Source: Xanthomonas sacchari
GTDB lineage: Bacteria; Pseudomonadota; Gammaproteobacteria; Xanthomonadales; Xanthomonadaceae
Length of the DNA: 64,000 nucleotides
NCBI RefSeq assembly: GCF_024266585.1
Contig: NZ_CP100647.1
Location: 2,027,001 to 2,091,000 of the forward strand
Reading direction: 5' to 3'
A program made the translations under genes and the position numbers. The first letter of the stretch is position 1. Each line of letters opens with the position of its first letter. Below the pieces are notes generated by a model that saw only the letters and a list, made by a program, of their open reading frames with translations, did not search any database and was not told the DNA's origin. Positions 36,676 through 46,365 of this stretch are shown here, in pieces.

Positions 36676-37008
36676 TCAGCGCGCCGGCAGGTGCCGCGAC
36701 ACCTTCGCGGTCAGCACCTGCACCAGCGCCGGATCCATGTAGCCGTAGTCGTCGGGGATGTCGAGGCAGACGATGCGTGCGCGGCCGAGGTGGCGCTTGA
36801 AGCGGCGCGACAGCTTGGCGCGATGCGCCGGTTCCATGACGAAGACGATGTCCGCCCAGGCCAGCAATTCCGGGGTGATTGGGGTGTCCGCGTCGTGGTC
36901 GACCCCGGCCGAGGCGGTTTCCACGCCGGGCCAGGTGGCGAACACCTGTTCGGCGGTGGGGCTGCGCAGCCGGTTGCGGCTGCAGACGAACAGCAGGTGG
37001 CGGGTCAT
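36676..37008 (-). CDS. Small low-molecular-weight protein tyrosine phosphatase family protein
   Basis: A 110-residue protein beginning MTRHLLFVCSRNRLRSPTAE, where Cys9 and Arg15 form the C-x5-R phosphate loop of low-molecular-weight phosphatases. It is much shorter than the usual 150 residues and lacks the classical C-terminal DP motif in its normal context; a DPAL segment near residue 92 may substitute. Similar short proteins are annotated as tyrosine phosphatase family members. Substrate unknown; cytoplasmic. Confidence 0.75.
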   Translation of the reverse strand: MTRHLLFVCSRNRLRSPTAEQVFATWPGVETASAGVDHDADTPITPELLAWADIVFVMEPAHRAKLSRRFKRHLGRARIVCLDIPDDYGYMDPALVQVLTAKVSRHLPAR

Positions 37009-37113
37009 GCGAGCCGCTGCCGGCGAGCGCGCGGCTCTACCAGGGGGCGTTCGGCCGCAATGCCGCCGGGCCGACGCGACGGCGGCGCGCGTGTCGTGCA
37101 ATACACGCCGCGG

Positions 37114-37767
37114 CTATGGCGCCGCCCCGACCGGCGGCGCCGGCCAGGCGTTGGCGATCTTGCAGAACAGGCGTGCGGTCTGCTCGGTGTCGTAGACCGC
37201 GCTGTGCGCGTCGGCGGCGTTCCAGTCGAAGCCGGCGGCCTGCACCGCGCGCGCCAGCACGGTCTGGCCGTAGGCGATGCCGGCCAGGGTGACGGTGTCG
37301 AACACGCTGAAGGGATGGAACGGATTGCGCTTGTGGCCGCAGCGGGCGACCGTGGCGTTGAGGAAGTTGAGGTCGAAATGGGCGTTGTGGCCGACCAGGA
37401 TGGCGCGCTGGCACCCGTACTTCTTCACCGCCGCGCGCACCGGCGCGAACACGTGGTCCAGCGCCTCGCGTTCGGGCTTGGCGAAGCGGAACGGGTGGTC
37501 CAGGACGATGCCGGTGACCTCCAGCGACTTGGGGTCGATCAGGGTGCCGGGCGCCGGCACCACGTGCGCGCTGGCGGTGACGCCGGGGTAGAGCTGGCCG
37601 AAATCGTCCATCTCGATCGGCACCACCGCGATCTCCAGCAGCGCATGCTTGTTCCAGTCGAAACCGCCGGTTTCCACGTCCACCACCACCGGCAGATAGC
37701 CGCGGAAACGCCGCGACATCGGGGTGATGACCAAAGGTTGCGAGGGGCTGTCGACCGAATCGTTCAT
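37114..37767 (-). CDS. rnt: Ribonuclease T
   Basis: A 217-residue DEDDh exoribonuclease that trims 3' ends of tRNA, 5S and 23S rRNA. The DEDD motifs are visible: [21 protein letters not shown] (Asp and Glu of motif I), [13 protein letters not shown] (motif II) and [16 protein letters not shown] (motif III with His). Basic patches typical of RNase T are present near [16 protein letters not shown]. Length matches the family. Next to hvfC on the same strand but 41 bases apart. Confidence 0.96.
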   Translation of the reverse strand: MNDSVDSPSQPLVITPMSRRFRGYLPVVVDVETGGFDWNKHALLEIAVVPIEMDDFGQLYPGVTASAHVVPAPGTLIDPKSLEVTGIVLDHPFRFAKPEREALDHVFAPVRAAVKKYGCQRAILVGHNAHFDLNFLNATVARCGHKRNPFHPFSVFDTVTLAGIAYGQTVLARAVQAAGFDWNAADAHSAVYDTEQTARLFCKIANAWPAPPVGAAP

Positions 37768-37808
37768 CCGCCAAGGTTAGCAGAGCGCGGCGGGCGGCCG
37801 CCGCCGCG

Positions 37809-38555
37809 TCACCCCGGCGGACGCGTGCCGAGCACGCTGCCCTGCGCGCGCAGCCGCTCCAGCAGGGCCGCGCCCTCGTGCAGCAGGGCGTCCGGTGCGA
37901 GGCCGTGCGCGGCGGCGAGGTCCAGCAGCAGCGCCCGCCCACTGCGCGTGCCGGGCTGCAGCGCCGCCAGCACGGCGTAGGCCAGCGGCGCCAGTTCGGC
38001 GAAGCGCACCTGGCCGTCGGCCTCGCGCCGCGCCAGCAGGCAGGTCGGCTGCGCCGGCGCCGTGTCCGGCTGCCAGGCCGGGCCGATGCGCTGCACCGGC
38101 CAGCGATAGCGCAGCAGGCGCAGCCAGGGCGACAGTTGCGGGATGCCGTCGAGCAGGTCGCCCTGCGGATCGTGCGGCGGCAGTGCGGCATCGTCGATCT
38201 GCACCTGCAGTTCCACGGTTTCGTAGTGCGCCAGCTCGGCCAGCCAGGGACGCTGCGGATCGGGCGGGCGCTGCTCCAGGAACGCCACCAGTTCCTCGCC
38301 CAGGCGCGGGAACAGCGGCGTGCGAGCGCGGTGCTCGGCGCAGAACGCGCGCAGCAGCGCCGTCCAGTCGGCCTGCCCGAGGGTGGCGCGCAGGACCGGG
38401 AACTGCCCGCCCAGCAGCTGCGCCAGGTTGTCGAAGAACAGGGCGCGGTACACCGCCAGCCGCCGCGGCGGGATGTCCGCCGGCGGCGGGTACCGCTGCG
38501 GATCGCGCAAATGCAGGGTCAGTGCGAACTGCTGCGCGCGCAGGGTCTCGCTCAT
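37809..38555 (-). CDS. hvfC: HvfC-like DUF2063 partner protein
   Basis: A 248-residue DUF2063 protein. N-terminal domain: [30 protein letters not shown] (about residues 31-60) followed by FLEQRPP and [14 protein letters not shown]. Family knowledge: DUF2063 proteins pair with DUF692 iron enzymes and bring the precursor peptide to them; in Haemophilus, HvfB and HvfC together convert Cys residues of HvfA into oxazolone/thioamide pairs that bind copper. ATG 38555 overlaps the hvfB stop by four bases (ATGA), so the two are translationally coupled. Confidence 0.88.
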   Translation of the reverse strand: MSETLRAQQFALTLHLRDPQRYPPPADIPPRRLAVYRALFFDNLAQLLGGQFPVLRATLGQADWTALLRAFCAEHRARTPLFPRLGEELVAFLEQRPPDPQRPWLAELAHYETVELQVQIDDAALPPHDPQGDLLDGIPQLSPWLRLLRYRWPVQRIGPAWQPDTAPAQPTCLLARREADGQVRFAELAPLAYAVLAALQPGTRSGRALLLDLAAAHGLAPDALLHEGAALLERLRAQGSVLGTRPPG

Positions 38556-39397
38556 GCGTGAGGCGACTGCGCCTGCACGGCGCGGATGCGCTGCACTTCG
38601 TCCAGCAGCTCGCCCAGCGGTGGGAACTGGCCGTCGCGCTCGAGCACGGTCGGGCGCACCCCGTGCAGGCGGTAGGCGGCGGCAAGCAGCGCCCACACCG
38701 GGTCGGCCACCGGCGCGGCATGGGTGTCGATCTTCAGCCCGCTGGCGGCGTCGTCGCGGTGGCCGGCGACGTGGTACGAGGCGATGCGCGCGCTGGGCAT
38801 GGCGGCGAGGAAGGCCAGCGCGTCGTCGCCGTGGTTGCAGGCGTTGACGTGCACGTTGTTGACGTCCAGCAGCAGGTCGCAGTCGGCCTCGGCGAGCACT
38901 GCGGTCACGAAGGCGGCTTCGCTCATCGCCTGTCCCGGCGCCGCGTAATAGGACACGTTTTCCACCGCGATGCGGCGGCCCAGCGCGTCCTGCACCTGGG
39001 CGATGCGTGCGCCGACGTGGCGCACCGCCTCGTCGGTGAACGGCAGCGGCAGCAGTTCGTAGAGTTGGCCGTCGTCGGCGCTGTAGCTGAGGTGTTCGCT
39101 GTATAGCGCGACCCGATGCCGGTCGAGGAACTGCCGGGTCTGCTGCAGCAGGGTGGTGTCCAGCGCGGCCACGCCGCCCAGCGACAGCGACAGGCCGTGG
39201 CAACTGAGCGGATGGCGCGCGCTCAGCGTCTGCAGCAGTTCCCCCGGGCGGCCGCCGACACCGATCCAGTTGTCCGGCGCGCATTCGAGGAAATCGAACG
39301 CGTCCGCCGGCGCCTGCAGCAACTCCTGCAGCAGGCCGCGGCGCAGCCCGAGGCCGGCGCTGGCCGCGGCCAGCGGCCGCGATTCAGTGGCTGCCAC
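38552..39397 (-). CDS. hvfB: HvfB-like DUF692 multinuclear iron enzyme
   Basis: A 281-residue TIM-barrel enzyme of the DUF692 (MbnB-type) family. Visible family blocks: [81 protein letters not shown] and SYHVAGH. The conserved His, Glu, Asp and Asn in these blocks are iron ligands in known members. It should oxidise Cys residues of the adjacent HvfA peptide with O2. No ATG fits; GTG 39397 overlaps the end of hvfA by 14 bases, giving a coupled start. Confidence 0.9.
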   Translation of the reverse strand: MAATESRPLAAASAGLGLRRGLLQELLQAPADAFDFLECAPDNWIGVGGRPGELLQTLSARHPLSCHGLSLSLGGVAALDTTLLQQTRQFLDRHRVALYSEHLSYSADDGQLYELLPLPFTDEAVRHVGARIAQVQDALGRRIAVENVSYYAAPGQAMSEAAFVTAVLAEADCDLLLDVNNVHVNACNHGDDALAFLAAMPSARIASYHVAGHRDDAASGLKIDTHAAPVADPVWALLAAAYRLHGVRPTVLERDGQFPPLGELLDEVQRIRAVQAQSPHA

Positions 39398-39785
39398 CGC
39401 ATTTGCCCTCGCCGCACTTGCCTTCGGCCATGCCTTTGTCGTCGTGCTTGGCCTGGGGCGTGGCCGCGGCAGCGGCCGCCGCGGGCTTGGCCGGTGTCGC
39501 CGCCGGCGCGTGCGCGCCGCAACTGCCGTCGCCGGCCTTGGCGCCGCAGCCGCCTTCGCTGGCCTTGGCCGGATCGGCGGCCTGGGTGGTCTGCGCCGGC
39601 GACGCCGGTGTCGGCGCGGCCTGCGCGCTGGCCTGCGCGCCCTGTGGCGGCGTGGCGGCGGCCTGCGCGCCCAGCGCATAGCCCTGGGCCAGGTCGGTCA
39701 TGGCCAGGGCGGAAGCGGACAGGCCGATCCCGCCCAGCAGGACCGCACCGGCGAGCACGGAGGACGGACGAGAGGTGGTGGACAT
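39384..39785 (-). CDS. hvfA: HvfA-like RiPP precursor, Cys-modified copper-binding peptide
   Basis: A 133-residue precursor with an N-terminal hydrophobic signal (residues about 10-28), a low-complexity Ala/Pro linker, and four cysteines. Cys124 and Cys129 sit in two adjacent EGKCG motifs ([13 protein letters not shown] at the end), the motif known to be modified in Haemophilus HvfA. Cys80 (EGGCG) and Cys89 (DGSCG) lie in variant motifs. The gene is followed by overlapping hvfB and hvfC. Expected role is binding of copper after export; this is inference from the family. ATG 39785 is supported by a GGAG 7 bases upstream; ATG 39803 is the alternative. Confidence 0.85.
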   Translation of the reverse strand: MSTTSRPSSVLAGAVLLGGIGLSASALAMTDLAQGYALGAQAAATPPQGAQASAQAAPTPASPAQTTQAADPAKASEGGCGAKAGDGSCGAHAPAATPAKPAAAAAAATPQAKHDDKGMAEGKCGEGKCGGSH

Positions 39786-39945
39786 GCGCGGGCTCCTGGC
39801 CATGGACGGGTGAGTCCGCCAAGCCTACCCGTTGCCGCCGCGCGCTGCATGCGGCGGTGCGCGACGACGCGACAGGCCCCGTCGCGCACGGCGCGCCGGA
39901 GACGCCCGGCGGCGGAGCGGCGCCTGGCTGGTTCGCGCGGCGGGA

Positions 39946-40656
39946 TCAGATGCCGCTGGTGGAACTGGTCTCGTCGCGCTTGTCGCGCGGCGGCAGCGGC
40001 TGGTCGCCGTGGACCAGGAACCACACGTTCTCGGCGATGTTGGTGGCGTGGTCGCCGATCCGCTCCAGGTTCTTGGCCATGAACAGCAGGTGCGTGCACG
40101 GGGTGATGTTGCGCGGGTCTTCCATCATGTAGGTCAGCAGCTCGCGGAACAGCGCGGTGTACTGCGCATCGAGCTGCGCGTCGCCCTGGCGTACCCGCAG
40201 CGCGGCGTCGGCGTCGTTGTGCTGGTAGGCGGCCAGCGCCGCGCGTACCTGTTCGGCGGCGAGCTTGCCGAGCTGGCGCAGGCCCAGGGTCTGCGGCATC
40301 GGCGGCGACATGTTCAGCGCGATCGAGCGCTTGGCCACGTTGGCGGCGTAGTCGCCGATGCGTTCGACGTCGGCGGGAATGCGCAGGCCGGCGAGGATCT
40401 CGCGCAGGTCGCGCGCCATCGGCCCGCGCAGCGCCAGGCGCATCACGTCATGGCTGATGGAATGCTCGAGCGCGTCGATCGCTTCGTCGTTGACGACGAT
40501 ACGCAGCGCGGCGTTGTCGTCGCGGCGTTCGACCACGTCCAGTGCCGCTTCCAACTGCGCCACCGCGGTCTCGCCCATGCGCACGATCTCGGCGGCGAGG
40601 CGATGCTGTTCTTCGTCGTAGCTCTTCACGATGTGCTCGTTGGGCTGAGTGTTCAT
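39946..40656 (-). CDS. phoU: Phosphate transport regulator PhoU
   Basis: A 236-residue all-helical protein with two PhoU repeats, each ending in the metal-binding E/D-x-x-x-D pattern: LRIPADVERIGDYAANVAK and LFMAKNLERIGDHATNIAE. It links the Pst transporter to PhoR and signals phosphate sufficiency. Located downstream of pstB in the usual order, 130 bases apart. Acts in the cytoplasm at the membrane with PstB and PhoR. phoBR is not in the window. Confidence 0.96.
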   Translation of the reverse strand: MNTQPNEHIVKSYDEEQHRLAAEIVRMGETAVAQLEAALDVVERRDDNAALRIVVNDEAIDALEHSISHDVMRLALRGPMARDLREILAGLRIPADVERIGDYAANVAKRSIALNMSPPMPQTLGLRQLGKLAAEQVRAALAAYQHNDADAALRVRQGDAQLDAQYTALFRELLTYMMEDPRNITPCTHLLFMAKNLERIGDHATNIAENVWFLVHGDQPLPPRDKRDETSSTSGI

Positions 40657-40786
40657 GTGGTAGGTCCAATAAGTGCGTTGGTGTCGCCGCGGCCATGCCT
40701 GGCGGTGCGGTGCTGGCGTCGCCGTGCGCCCGTCCCGCGCGGGAAGGGCGCGACCGCTGCGGCGAGGCAGCGGCGGCCGCAGCGGC

Positions 40787-41614
40787 TCAGCCGAAACGGC
40801 CGGTGATGTAGTCTTCGGTCTGCTGCTTGTTCGGCTGCGAGAAGATGATTTCGGTGCGGTCGTGCTCGATCAGGTCGCCCAGGTACATGAAGGCGGTGTA
40901 GTCGGACACGCGCGCGGCCTGCTGCATGTTGTGGGTGACGATGACGATGGTGTAGTCGTTCTTCAGCTCTTCCACCAATTGCTCGATGCGGCTGGTCGAG
41001 ATCGGGTCCAGCGCCGAGGTCGGCTCGTCGAGCAGCAGCACGTCCGGGCGCAGCGCCACCGCGCGGGCGATGCACAGGCGCTGCTGCTGGCCGCCGGACA
41101 GGCCCAGCGCGCTCTGCCCGAGCTTGTCCTTGACCTCGTCCCACAGCGCGCCCTGGCGCAGCGCGTGCTCGACCCGGTCGGCCATGTCCGCCTTGGACAG
41201 CTTCTCGTGGTGGCGGATGCCGTAGGCCACGTTCTCGAAGATGGTCATCGGGAACGGCACCGGCTTCTGGAACACCATGCCGACCTTGCTGCGCAGGCGG
41301 TTCATCGGGTACTTCGGCGACAGGATGTTCTCGCCGTCCAGCATCACTTCGCCGCGCGCCTCCAGCTTCGGGTACAGCGCGTAGATGCGGTTGAAGATGC
41401 GCAGCAGGGTGGACTTGCCGCAGCCGGATGGGCCGATCAGCGCGGTGACGCGCTTCTCCGGCACTTCCAGGTTGATGCCCTTCAGCGCGTGGTACTTGTC
41501 GTAGTAGAAGTCCAGGCCGCGCGCGGCGATCTTGACCGGCGACGGCGCCAGTGCGGTGTGCCCATGGGGCATGGCGATGCGGTGCATCGGTGCGGCGTTG
41601 TGGTGATCGTTCAT
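40787..41614 (-). CDS. pstB: Phosphate ABC transporter ATPase PstB
   Basis: ATPase of the high-affinity phosphate uptake system. Walker [10 protein letters not shown], signature [14 protein letters not shown], Walker [12 protein letters not shown] and the switch His of [13 protein letters not shown] are all present. It energises the PstCA permease. The start is 41614 or 41626; the shorter form (MNDHHNAAP) is listed. It follows pstA by about 20 bases. The stop at 40787 is followed by a GC-rich gap before phoU. Confidence 0.96.
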   Translation of the reverse strand: MNDHHNAAPMHRIAMPHGHTALAPSPVKIAARGLDFYYDKYHALKGINLEVPEKRVTALIGPSGCGKSTLLRIFNRIYALYPKLEARGEVMLDGENILSPKYPMNRLRSKVGMVFQKPVPFPMTIFENVAYGIRHHEKLSKADMADRVEHALRQGALWDEVKDKLGQSALGLSGGQQQRLCIARAVALRPDVLLLDEPTSALDPISTSRIEQLVEELKNDYTIVIVTHNMQQAARVSDYTAFMYLGDLIEHDRTEIIFSQPNKQQTEDYITGRFG

Positions 41615-41633
41615 GGCCGGGTCCATAGGGGGC

Positions 41634-42500
41634 TCAATCGTTGGATGTCTTGTAGCGCCGCAGAATGCCGCGCGCGCCGAGGCTGACCAGCAGCACGAAC
41701 ACGGTCAGCACCAGGGCGCCCGACCAGGCCAGTTGCTGCCAGGTGGGGTAGGGGCTGCCGGCGAAGGAGTTCATCACCACCGGGACGCTCGCCATCGGCT
41801 GCATGATGTTGTTGTTCCAGTACTGGTTGCCGAACGCGGTGAACAGCAGCGGCGCGGTCTCGCCGCTGATCCGCGCCAGCGCCAGCAGCACGCCGGTGAC
41901 GATGCCGGCCGAGGCGCTGCGATACAGCACCTGGATGGTCACCTTCCATTGCGGAATGCCCAAGGACAGCGCCGCTTCGCGCATCTGCGCCGGCACCAGG
42001 CGCAGCATCTCGTCGGTGGTGCGCACCACCACCGGCAGCACGATGAAGGCCAGCGACAGCGCACCGGCCAGCGCCGAGAAGCGCCCGCCGGTCTGCATCA
42101 CGTACAACGTGTACACGAACAGGCCGAGCACGATCGACGGCGCCGACAGCAGGATGTCGTTGACGAAGCGCACCACCTGGCCGGTCTTGCGCGCGTTGCC
42201 GTATTCGGCCAGCCAGGTACCGGCGGCCACGCCCAGCGGGGTGCCGATCAGCAGCGCCAGGCCGCACATCACCGCGCTGCCGAAGAACGCATTGGCCAGG
42301 CCGCCTTCTTCGCCAGGCGGCGGGGTCATGCGGGTGAACAGGTCGAGGTTGATGCCGGCGATGCCCTTGGCCAGCAGCGTCCACAGGATCCAGCCCAGGA
42401 ACACCAGCCCGAACAGTGCGGTGAGGCAGGACAGCAGCAGCGCGAACACGTTGACCACGCGGCGGCGGTTGTACAGGCGGTGGGCGACGTCGGCGGCCAT
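41634..42500 (-). CDS. pstA: Phosphate ABC transporter permease PstA
   Basis: A 288-residue inner-membrane permease with about six helices and the ABC permease EAA loop region [18 protein letters not shown]. Pairs with PstC to form the channel energised by PstB. The start is one base after the pstC stop, so the two are translationally coupled. Confidence 0.95.
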   Translation of the reverse strand: MAADVAHRLYNRRRVVNVFALLLSCLTALFGLVFLGWILWTLLAKGIAGINLDLFTRMTPPPGEEGGLANAFFGSAVMCGLALLIGTPLGVAAGTWLAEYGNARKTGQVVRFVNDILLSAPSIVLGLFVYTLYVMQTGGRFSALAGALSLAFIVLPVVVRTTDEMLRLVPAQMREAALSLGIPQWKVTIQVLYRSASAGIVTGVLLALARISGETAPLLFTAFGNQYWNNNIMQPMASVPVVMNSFAGSPYPTWQQLAWSGALVLTVFVLLVSLGARGILRRYKTSND

Positions 42501-42501
42501 C

Positions 42502-43476
42502 TCAGTTGCCCTCCTTGCGCGACAGTTGCGCCAGCATCAGGCGGGCGATCGCCAGCACGATGAAGGTCACGATGAACAGCACGAAGCCGAGCAGCAGCAG
42601 CGCCGAGCGGTAGGTCTCGGTGGCTTCACCGAAGTCGTTGGCGATCAGCGCGGCGATGGTGGTGCCCGGCTCCAGCAGCGACGGCGACAGCCGCACCGTG
42701 TTGCCGACCACGAACGCCACCGCCATGGTCTCGCCGAGCGCGCGGCCCAGGCCCAGGAAGATGCCGCCGATCACCGCCGAGCGGGTGTAGGGCAGCACGA
42801 TGTCCCAACTCACTTCCCATCTGGTCGAGCCCAGCGCATAGGCCGATTCCTTCAGCCGCGTCGGCACGGTCAGGAACACTTCGCGCATCACCGAGGAGAT
42901 GAACGGAATCACCATGATCGCCAGCACGAAACCGGCGGTGAGCAGGCCGATGCCCAGTGGCGGGCCCTGGAACATCGGGCCGATCAGCGGCAGCGTGCCG
43001 AGGTGGTCGTTGAGCCACGGCGTGCCGTACTCGGTCATCACCGGCACCAGCACGAACAGGCCCCACATGCCGTAGATGATCGAGGGAATGCCGGCCAGCA
43101 GTTCGATCGCGGTCCCGATCGGGCCGCGCAGCCAGCGTGGCGATACCTCGGTGAGGAAGAAGGCGATGCCGTAGCTCACCGGCACCGCGATCAGCATCGC
43201 GATCAGCGCGGTGACCAGGGTGCCGTAGATCGGCGCCAGCGCGCCGTACTTGTTCTCGACCGGATTCCATTCGCTGGAATAGAAGAAGCTCAGGCCCTGC
43301 AACTGCAGGGCGTGGCGGCCGCCCCACAGCATCGACAGCGCCGCGCTGGCCAGGGCGACGAGGACGAACACGACGGTGGCGGTGAGGATCCAGCGGAACA
43401 GACGGTCGGCACGGGCGTCGCGCAGGTCGCGTCCGCGGGGCGCGGTGATCGCTTCGGGAATGACGGTGGCGTTCAT
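42502..43476 (-). CDS. pstC: Phosphate ABC transporter permease PstC
   Basis: A 324-residue inner-membrane permease with about six helices. The long periplasmic segment FYSSEWNPVENKYGALAPIYG and the EAA region VPTRLKESAYALGSTRWEVS are typical of PstC. First permease gene of the Pst unit, 238 bases after pstS; that gap holds an inverted repeat (43681-43704). Confidence 0.95.
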   Translation of the reverse strand: MNATVIPEAITAPRGRDLRDARADRLFRWILTATVVFVLVALASAALSMLWGGRHALQLQGLSFFYSSEWNPVENKYGALAPIYGTLVTALIAMLIAVPVSYGIAFFLTEVSPRWLRGPIGTAIELLAGIPSIIYGMWGLFVLVPVMTEYGTPWLNDHLGTLPLIGPMFQGPPLGIGLLTAGFVLAIMVIPFISSVMREVFLTVPTRLKESAYALGSTRWEVSWDIVLPYTRSAVIGGIFLGLGRALGETMAVAFVVGNTVRLSPSLLEPGTTIAALIANDFGEATETYRSALLLLGFVLFIVTFIVLAIARLMLAQLSRKEGN

Positions 43477-43680
43477 GGGCTCGGTATGTGTCGGAGCGCG
43501 CGGCGGCGCGATCCGATCGTGGCCGCGGCGGGGGGGGCCGCGCGCGGTGGGTGGCTGCGTCGCTCCCGCACAGGCGGGAACCCGAAAGTCCGAAGTACGT
43601 GATGCCGAGACGGCGACCGGCGCTGCACGGTGCAGCGCCGGTGCCGGCGCGCGCGCGACGCCTCACGCGTCCGCGCGCGT

Positions 43681-43704
43681 GCTTCCGCCGACAAGGGCGG
43701 AAGC
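43681..43704 (-). terminator. Hairpin between pstS and pstC, possible attenuator
   Basis: Nine-base stem GCTTCCGCC (43681-43689) with GGCGGAAGC (43696-43704), loop of 6, beginning 10 bases after the pstS stop. No T run, so it may reduce transcription or protect the pstS 3' end, giving more PstS than permease. The role is inference. Confidence 0.45.
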
Positions 43705-43714
43705 GGTGTCGCGC

Positions 43715-44812
43715 TTACTTGAACTCCTTGGCCCAGTACGCTTCGATCTGCTGCACCAGCGCCGGCGGCAGCGGTACGTAGTGCAGGGCGTCGGCCTGCG
43801 GCTGGCCCTTCTCGAAGGCCCACTTGAAGAAGTCCAGGGTCGCCTTGCTGCGCGCCGGGTCCTTGGCCTGCTTGTGCATCAGCATGAAGTTGGTGGCGGT
43901 GATCGGCCACGCCTGCGCGCCCGTGGCGTTGGTGATGACCAGGTTGAAGTCCTTGGCGTTGGCCCAGTCGGCCGACTGGGCGGCCGCGGCGAAGCTCTCG
44001 GCGTTGGGCTGCACCCAGTTGCCGGCGGCGTTCTGCATCGACGCGTACGGCATCTTGTTCTGCAGCGCGTAGGCCAGTTCGACGTAGCCGATCGCGCCCT
44101 TGATCTGCTGCACGTACGAGGCCACGCCTTCGTTGCCCTTGCCGCCGACGCCGCCCGGCCACTGCACCGAGGTGCCTTCGCCGACCTTGCCCTTCCACTC
44201 CGGGCTGACCTTGGACAGGTAGTTGGTGAAGTTGAAGCTGGTGCCCGAGCCGTCGGAGCGGTGCACCAGGTTGATCTTGGTGTCGGGCAGGGTCACGCCC
44301 GGGTTCAGCGCGGTCAGCGCCGGGTCGTTCCACTTGCTGATCTTGCCCAGGAAGATGTCGGCCAGCACTGGGCCGGTCAGCCGCAGCTTGCCCGCGTCCA
44401 TGCCGTCGAGGTTGACCACCGGCACCACCCCCCCAATCGCCGAGGGGAACTGGCCCAGGCCGGCCGCGGCCAGTTCGGCGCTGTCCAGCGGCTTGTCGGA
44501 GGAGCCGAAATCGACCGTGCCGGCCTTGATCTGGGCGATGCCGCCGCCGGAGCCGATCGACTGGTAGTTGATCTTGTTGCCGGTGGCCGCGTTGTAGTCG
44601 GCCGACCACTTGGAGATCAGCGGATAGATGAAGGAGGCACCGGCGCCGGAAATCTCCGCCGTGGTCTTGGCGCCGGCGGCCGGGGCAGCAGCGGGCGTCC
44701 CGCCTGCCGCGTCGGCGGCGCCCTGCTTGTCGCCGTTGCCGGGCTGGCAGGCAGTGACGGCGAAGGCCAGGGCGAGGGACAGGACGGCAATGCGTGCCGG
44801 CTGCAGTTTCAT
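43715..44812 (-). CDS. pstS: Phosphate-binding protein PstS, lipoprotein type
   Basis: A 365-residue phosphate-binding protein. The lipobox AVTAC (Cys22) means it should be anchored to the membrane, followed by an Ala/Gly linker and the PstS core: ISGAGASFIYPLISKWSADY, YQSIGSGGGIAQIKAG, FGSSDKPLDSAEL, VHRSDGSGTSFNFTNYLSKVSPEW and NAYVQ-type ending. These carry the phosphate-contacting Thr/Ser/Asp/Arg residues of the family. It delivers phosphate to the PstCA channel encoded 238 bases downstream. A second pstS follows at 45094-46107. Confidence 0.95.
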   Translation of the reverse strand: MKLQPARIAVLSLALAFAVTACQPGNGDKQGAADAAGGTPAAAPAAGAKTTAEISGAGASFIYPLISKWSADYNAATGNKINYQSIGSGGGIAQIKAGTVDFGSSDKPLDSAELAAAGLGQFPSAIGGVVPVVNLDGMDAGKLRLTGPVLADIFLGKISKWNDPALTALNPGVTLPDTKINLVHRSDGSGTSFNFTNYLSKVSPEWKGKVGEGTSVQWPGGVGGKGNEGVASYVQQIKGAIGYVELAYALQNKMPYASMQNAAGNWVQPNAESFAAAAQSADWANAKDFNLVITNATGAQAWPITATNFMLMHKQAKDPARSKATLDFFKWAFEKGQPQADALHYVPLPPALVQQIEAYWAKEFK

Positions 44813-45009
44813 GGGGTCACTCCGTAGCGAAGAGCGCCGGGACATCCGGCGGATGCTCGCTATGAAATGATATTTTTGTTACAGCCAGATGACTTGCGAG
44901 GTGGTTGGCGGACGCCATCACGGGATGCGCTGGGCGCGCCATTCCGCAGGCGTATGCCATGCGGCTGGCGGGTGCCGATGGCGGACCGGCAAGGCCTCGC
45001 GATCGGGGA

Positions 45010-45038
45010 CAAAAAAGACGCGGACCCTGCGGTCCGCG
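45010..45038 (-). terminator. Rho-independent terminator after second pstS
   Basis: On the minus strand an 8-bp stem CGCGGACC/GGTCCGCG (45019-45026 with 45031-45038) is followed by a run of six T (45016-45011). It lies about 55 bases after the end of the second pstS gene and separates it from the first pstS. Confidence 0.85.
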
Positions 45039-45093
45039 CCTGCGGGTGTCGCGCTGTGCCGGGCGAGTGCGCCGGCACGGGCGGGACGCCGGC

Positions 45094-46107
45094 TTACTTC
45101 ATGTTCTGCGCCCAGTAGGCTTCGATCTGCTTGACCAGCGGCTCCGGCAGCGGCACATAGTCCAGCGCCTTGGCCTGCGCCTGGCCCTGCTCGAACGACC
45201 ACTTGAAGAAGTCCAGCGCGGCCTTCGACGACACCGGCTTCTTGGCCTTCTTGTACATGATGGCCCAGGTGGTGGCGGTGATCGGCCACGCGTCCTGGCC
45301 CGGGGCGTTGGTCATGATCAGGTTGAAGTCCTTGGCCGACTTCCAGTCCGCGGTGGCGGCGGCGGCGGAGAAGGTCTTGTCGTCGGGCATCACGAAACGG
45401 CCGGCGGCGTTCTTCATGCCGGCGTAGCTGAGCTTGTTCTGCAGCGCGTAGGCGTACTCGACGTAGCCGATGCCGCCGCGGATCTGCTTGACGTAGGCGG
45501 CCACGCCTTCGTTGCCCTTGCCGCCGATGCCGGCCGGCCACTGCACGGCGGTGCCTTCGCCGACCTTGCTCTTCCACTCCGGGCTGACCTTGGACAGGTA
45601 GTTGGTGAAGTTGAAGCTGGTGCCCGAACCGTCGGAGCGGTGCACGATGGTGATCTTCAGGTCGGGCAGGGCCAGGCCCGGGTTAAGCGCGGCGATCGCC
45701 GGGTCGTTCCACTTGCTGATCTTGCCGAGGAAGATGTTGGCCAGCGTGGTGCCGTCGAGCTTCATCGCGCCCGGGGCCACGCCCGCCACGTTGAACACCG
45801 GCACGATGCCGCCGATCACGACCGGGAACTGGCCCAGGCCGAACTTGTCCAGCTCCGCGCCGCTCAGCGGCTTGTCGGAGGCGCCGAAATCGACCGTGGC
45901 CGCCTGGATCTGCGCGATGCCGCCGCCGGAACCGATCGACTGGTAGTTGACGCGGTTGCCGCTTTTCTCGGCATAGGCAGCCGACCACTTCGACAGCACC
46001 GGATAGACGAAGCTGGAGCCTGCGCCAGTGACATCGGTGGCTTGCGCCGCGAGCGAAAACGAAGCGACCGCGGCGGCTGCCAGCAGTCGGAGCTTGAGGG
46101 AACGCAT
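45094..46107 (-). CDS. pstS: Second phosphate-binding protein PstS, soluble periplasmic type
   Basis: A 337-residue paralogue of the neighbouring PstS, with most core motifs identical: TGAGSSFVYPVLSKWSAAY, YQSIGSGGGIAQIQA, VHRSDGSGTSFNFTNYLSKVSPEW. It has an ordinary signal peptide (MRSLKLRLLAAAAVASFSLAAQA) cleaved before T/D and no lipobox cysteine, so it should be free in the periplasm. It has its own terminator and is divergent from the porin gene at 46366. It is also close in sequence to proteins described as secreted phosphate-binding or alkaline-phosphatase-associated PstS homologues. Confidence 0.93.
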   Translation of the reverse strand: MRSLKLRLLAAAAVASFSLAAQATDVTGAGSSFVYPVLSKWSAAYAEKSGNRVNYQSIGSGGGIAQIQAATVDFGASDKPLSGAELDKFGLGQFPVVIGGIVPVFNVAGVAPGAMKLDGTTLANIFLGKISKWNDPAIAALNPGLALPDLKITIVHRSDGSGTSFNFTNYLSKVSPEWKSKVGEGTAVQWPAGIGGKGNEGVAAYVKQIRGGIGYVEYAYALQNKLSYAGMKNAAGRFVMPDDKTFSAAAATADWKSAKDFNLIMTNAPGQDAWPITATTWAIMYKKAKKPVSSKAALDFFKWSFEQGQAQAKALDYVPLPEPLVKQIEAYWAQNMK

Positions 46108-46199
46108 CGGGAGAACTCCTGAAATAGGTGGGATGTCGGCACCCCTGCCGGCATCGGCTGCATTCCAAGACTTTTTCATGAACGTCTGAAGAAAACCGG

Positions 46200-46217
46200 A
46201 TGTCAGTCCGGTGACAA
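46200..46217 (-). promoter_or_regulatory. Candidate Pho box upstream of the second pstS
   Basis: On the minus strand two 7-base half-sites TTGTCAC and CTGACAT separated by 4 bases (CGGA), the spacing of PhoB boxes (consensus CTGTCAT-N4-CTGTCAY). It lies about 95 bases before the second pstS start, in the divergent gap shared with the porin gene. The match is partial, and PhoB control is inference. Confidence 0.5.
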
Positions 46218-46365
46218 CCAGGCCGGGCGGGGATGCCTTCGTTCCGACACGAAGCTGACTCAAAAACGTCATGTCTTTGACGGAATCTTTACAAATGGTC
46301 GGGCCATCGCACTGGGGCCGCACCGCACCCATACCACCCTGCCACCACCCATCGGAGACATCCCA

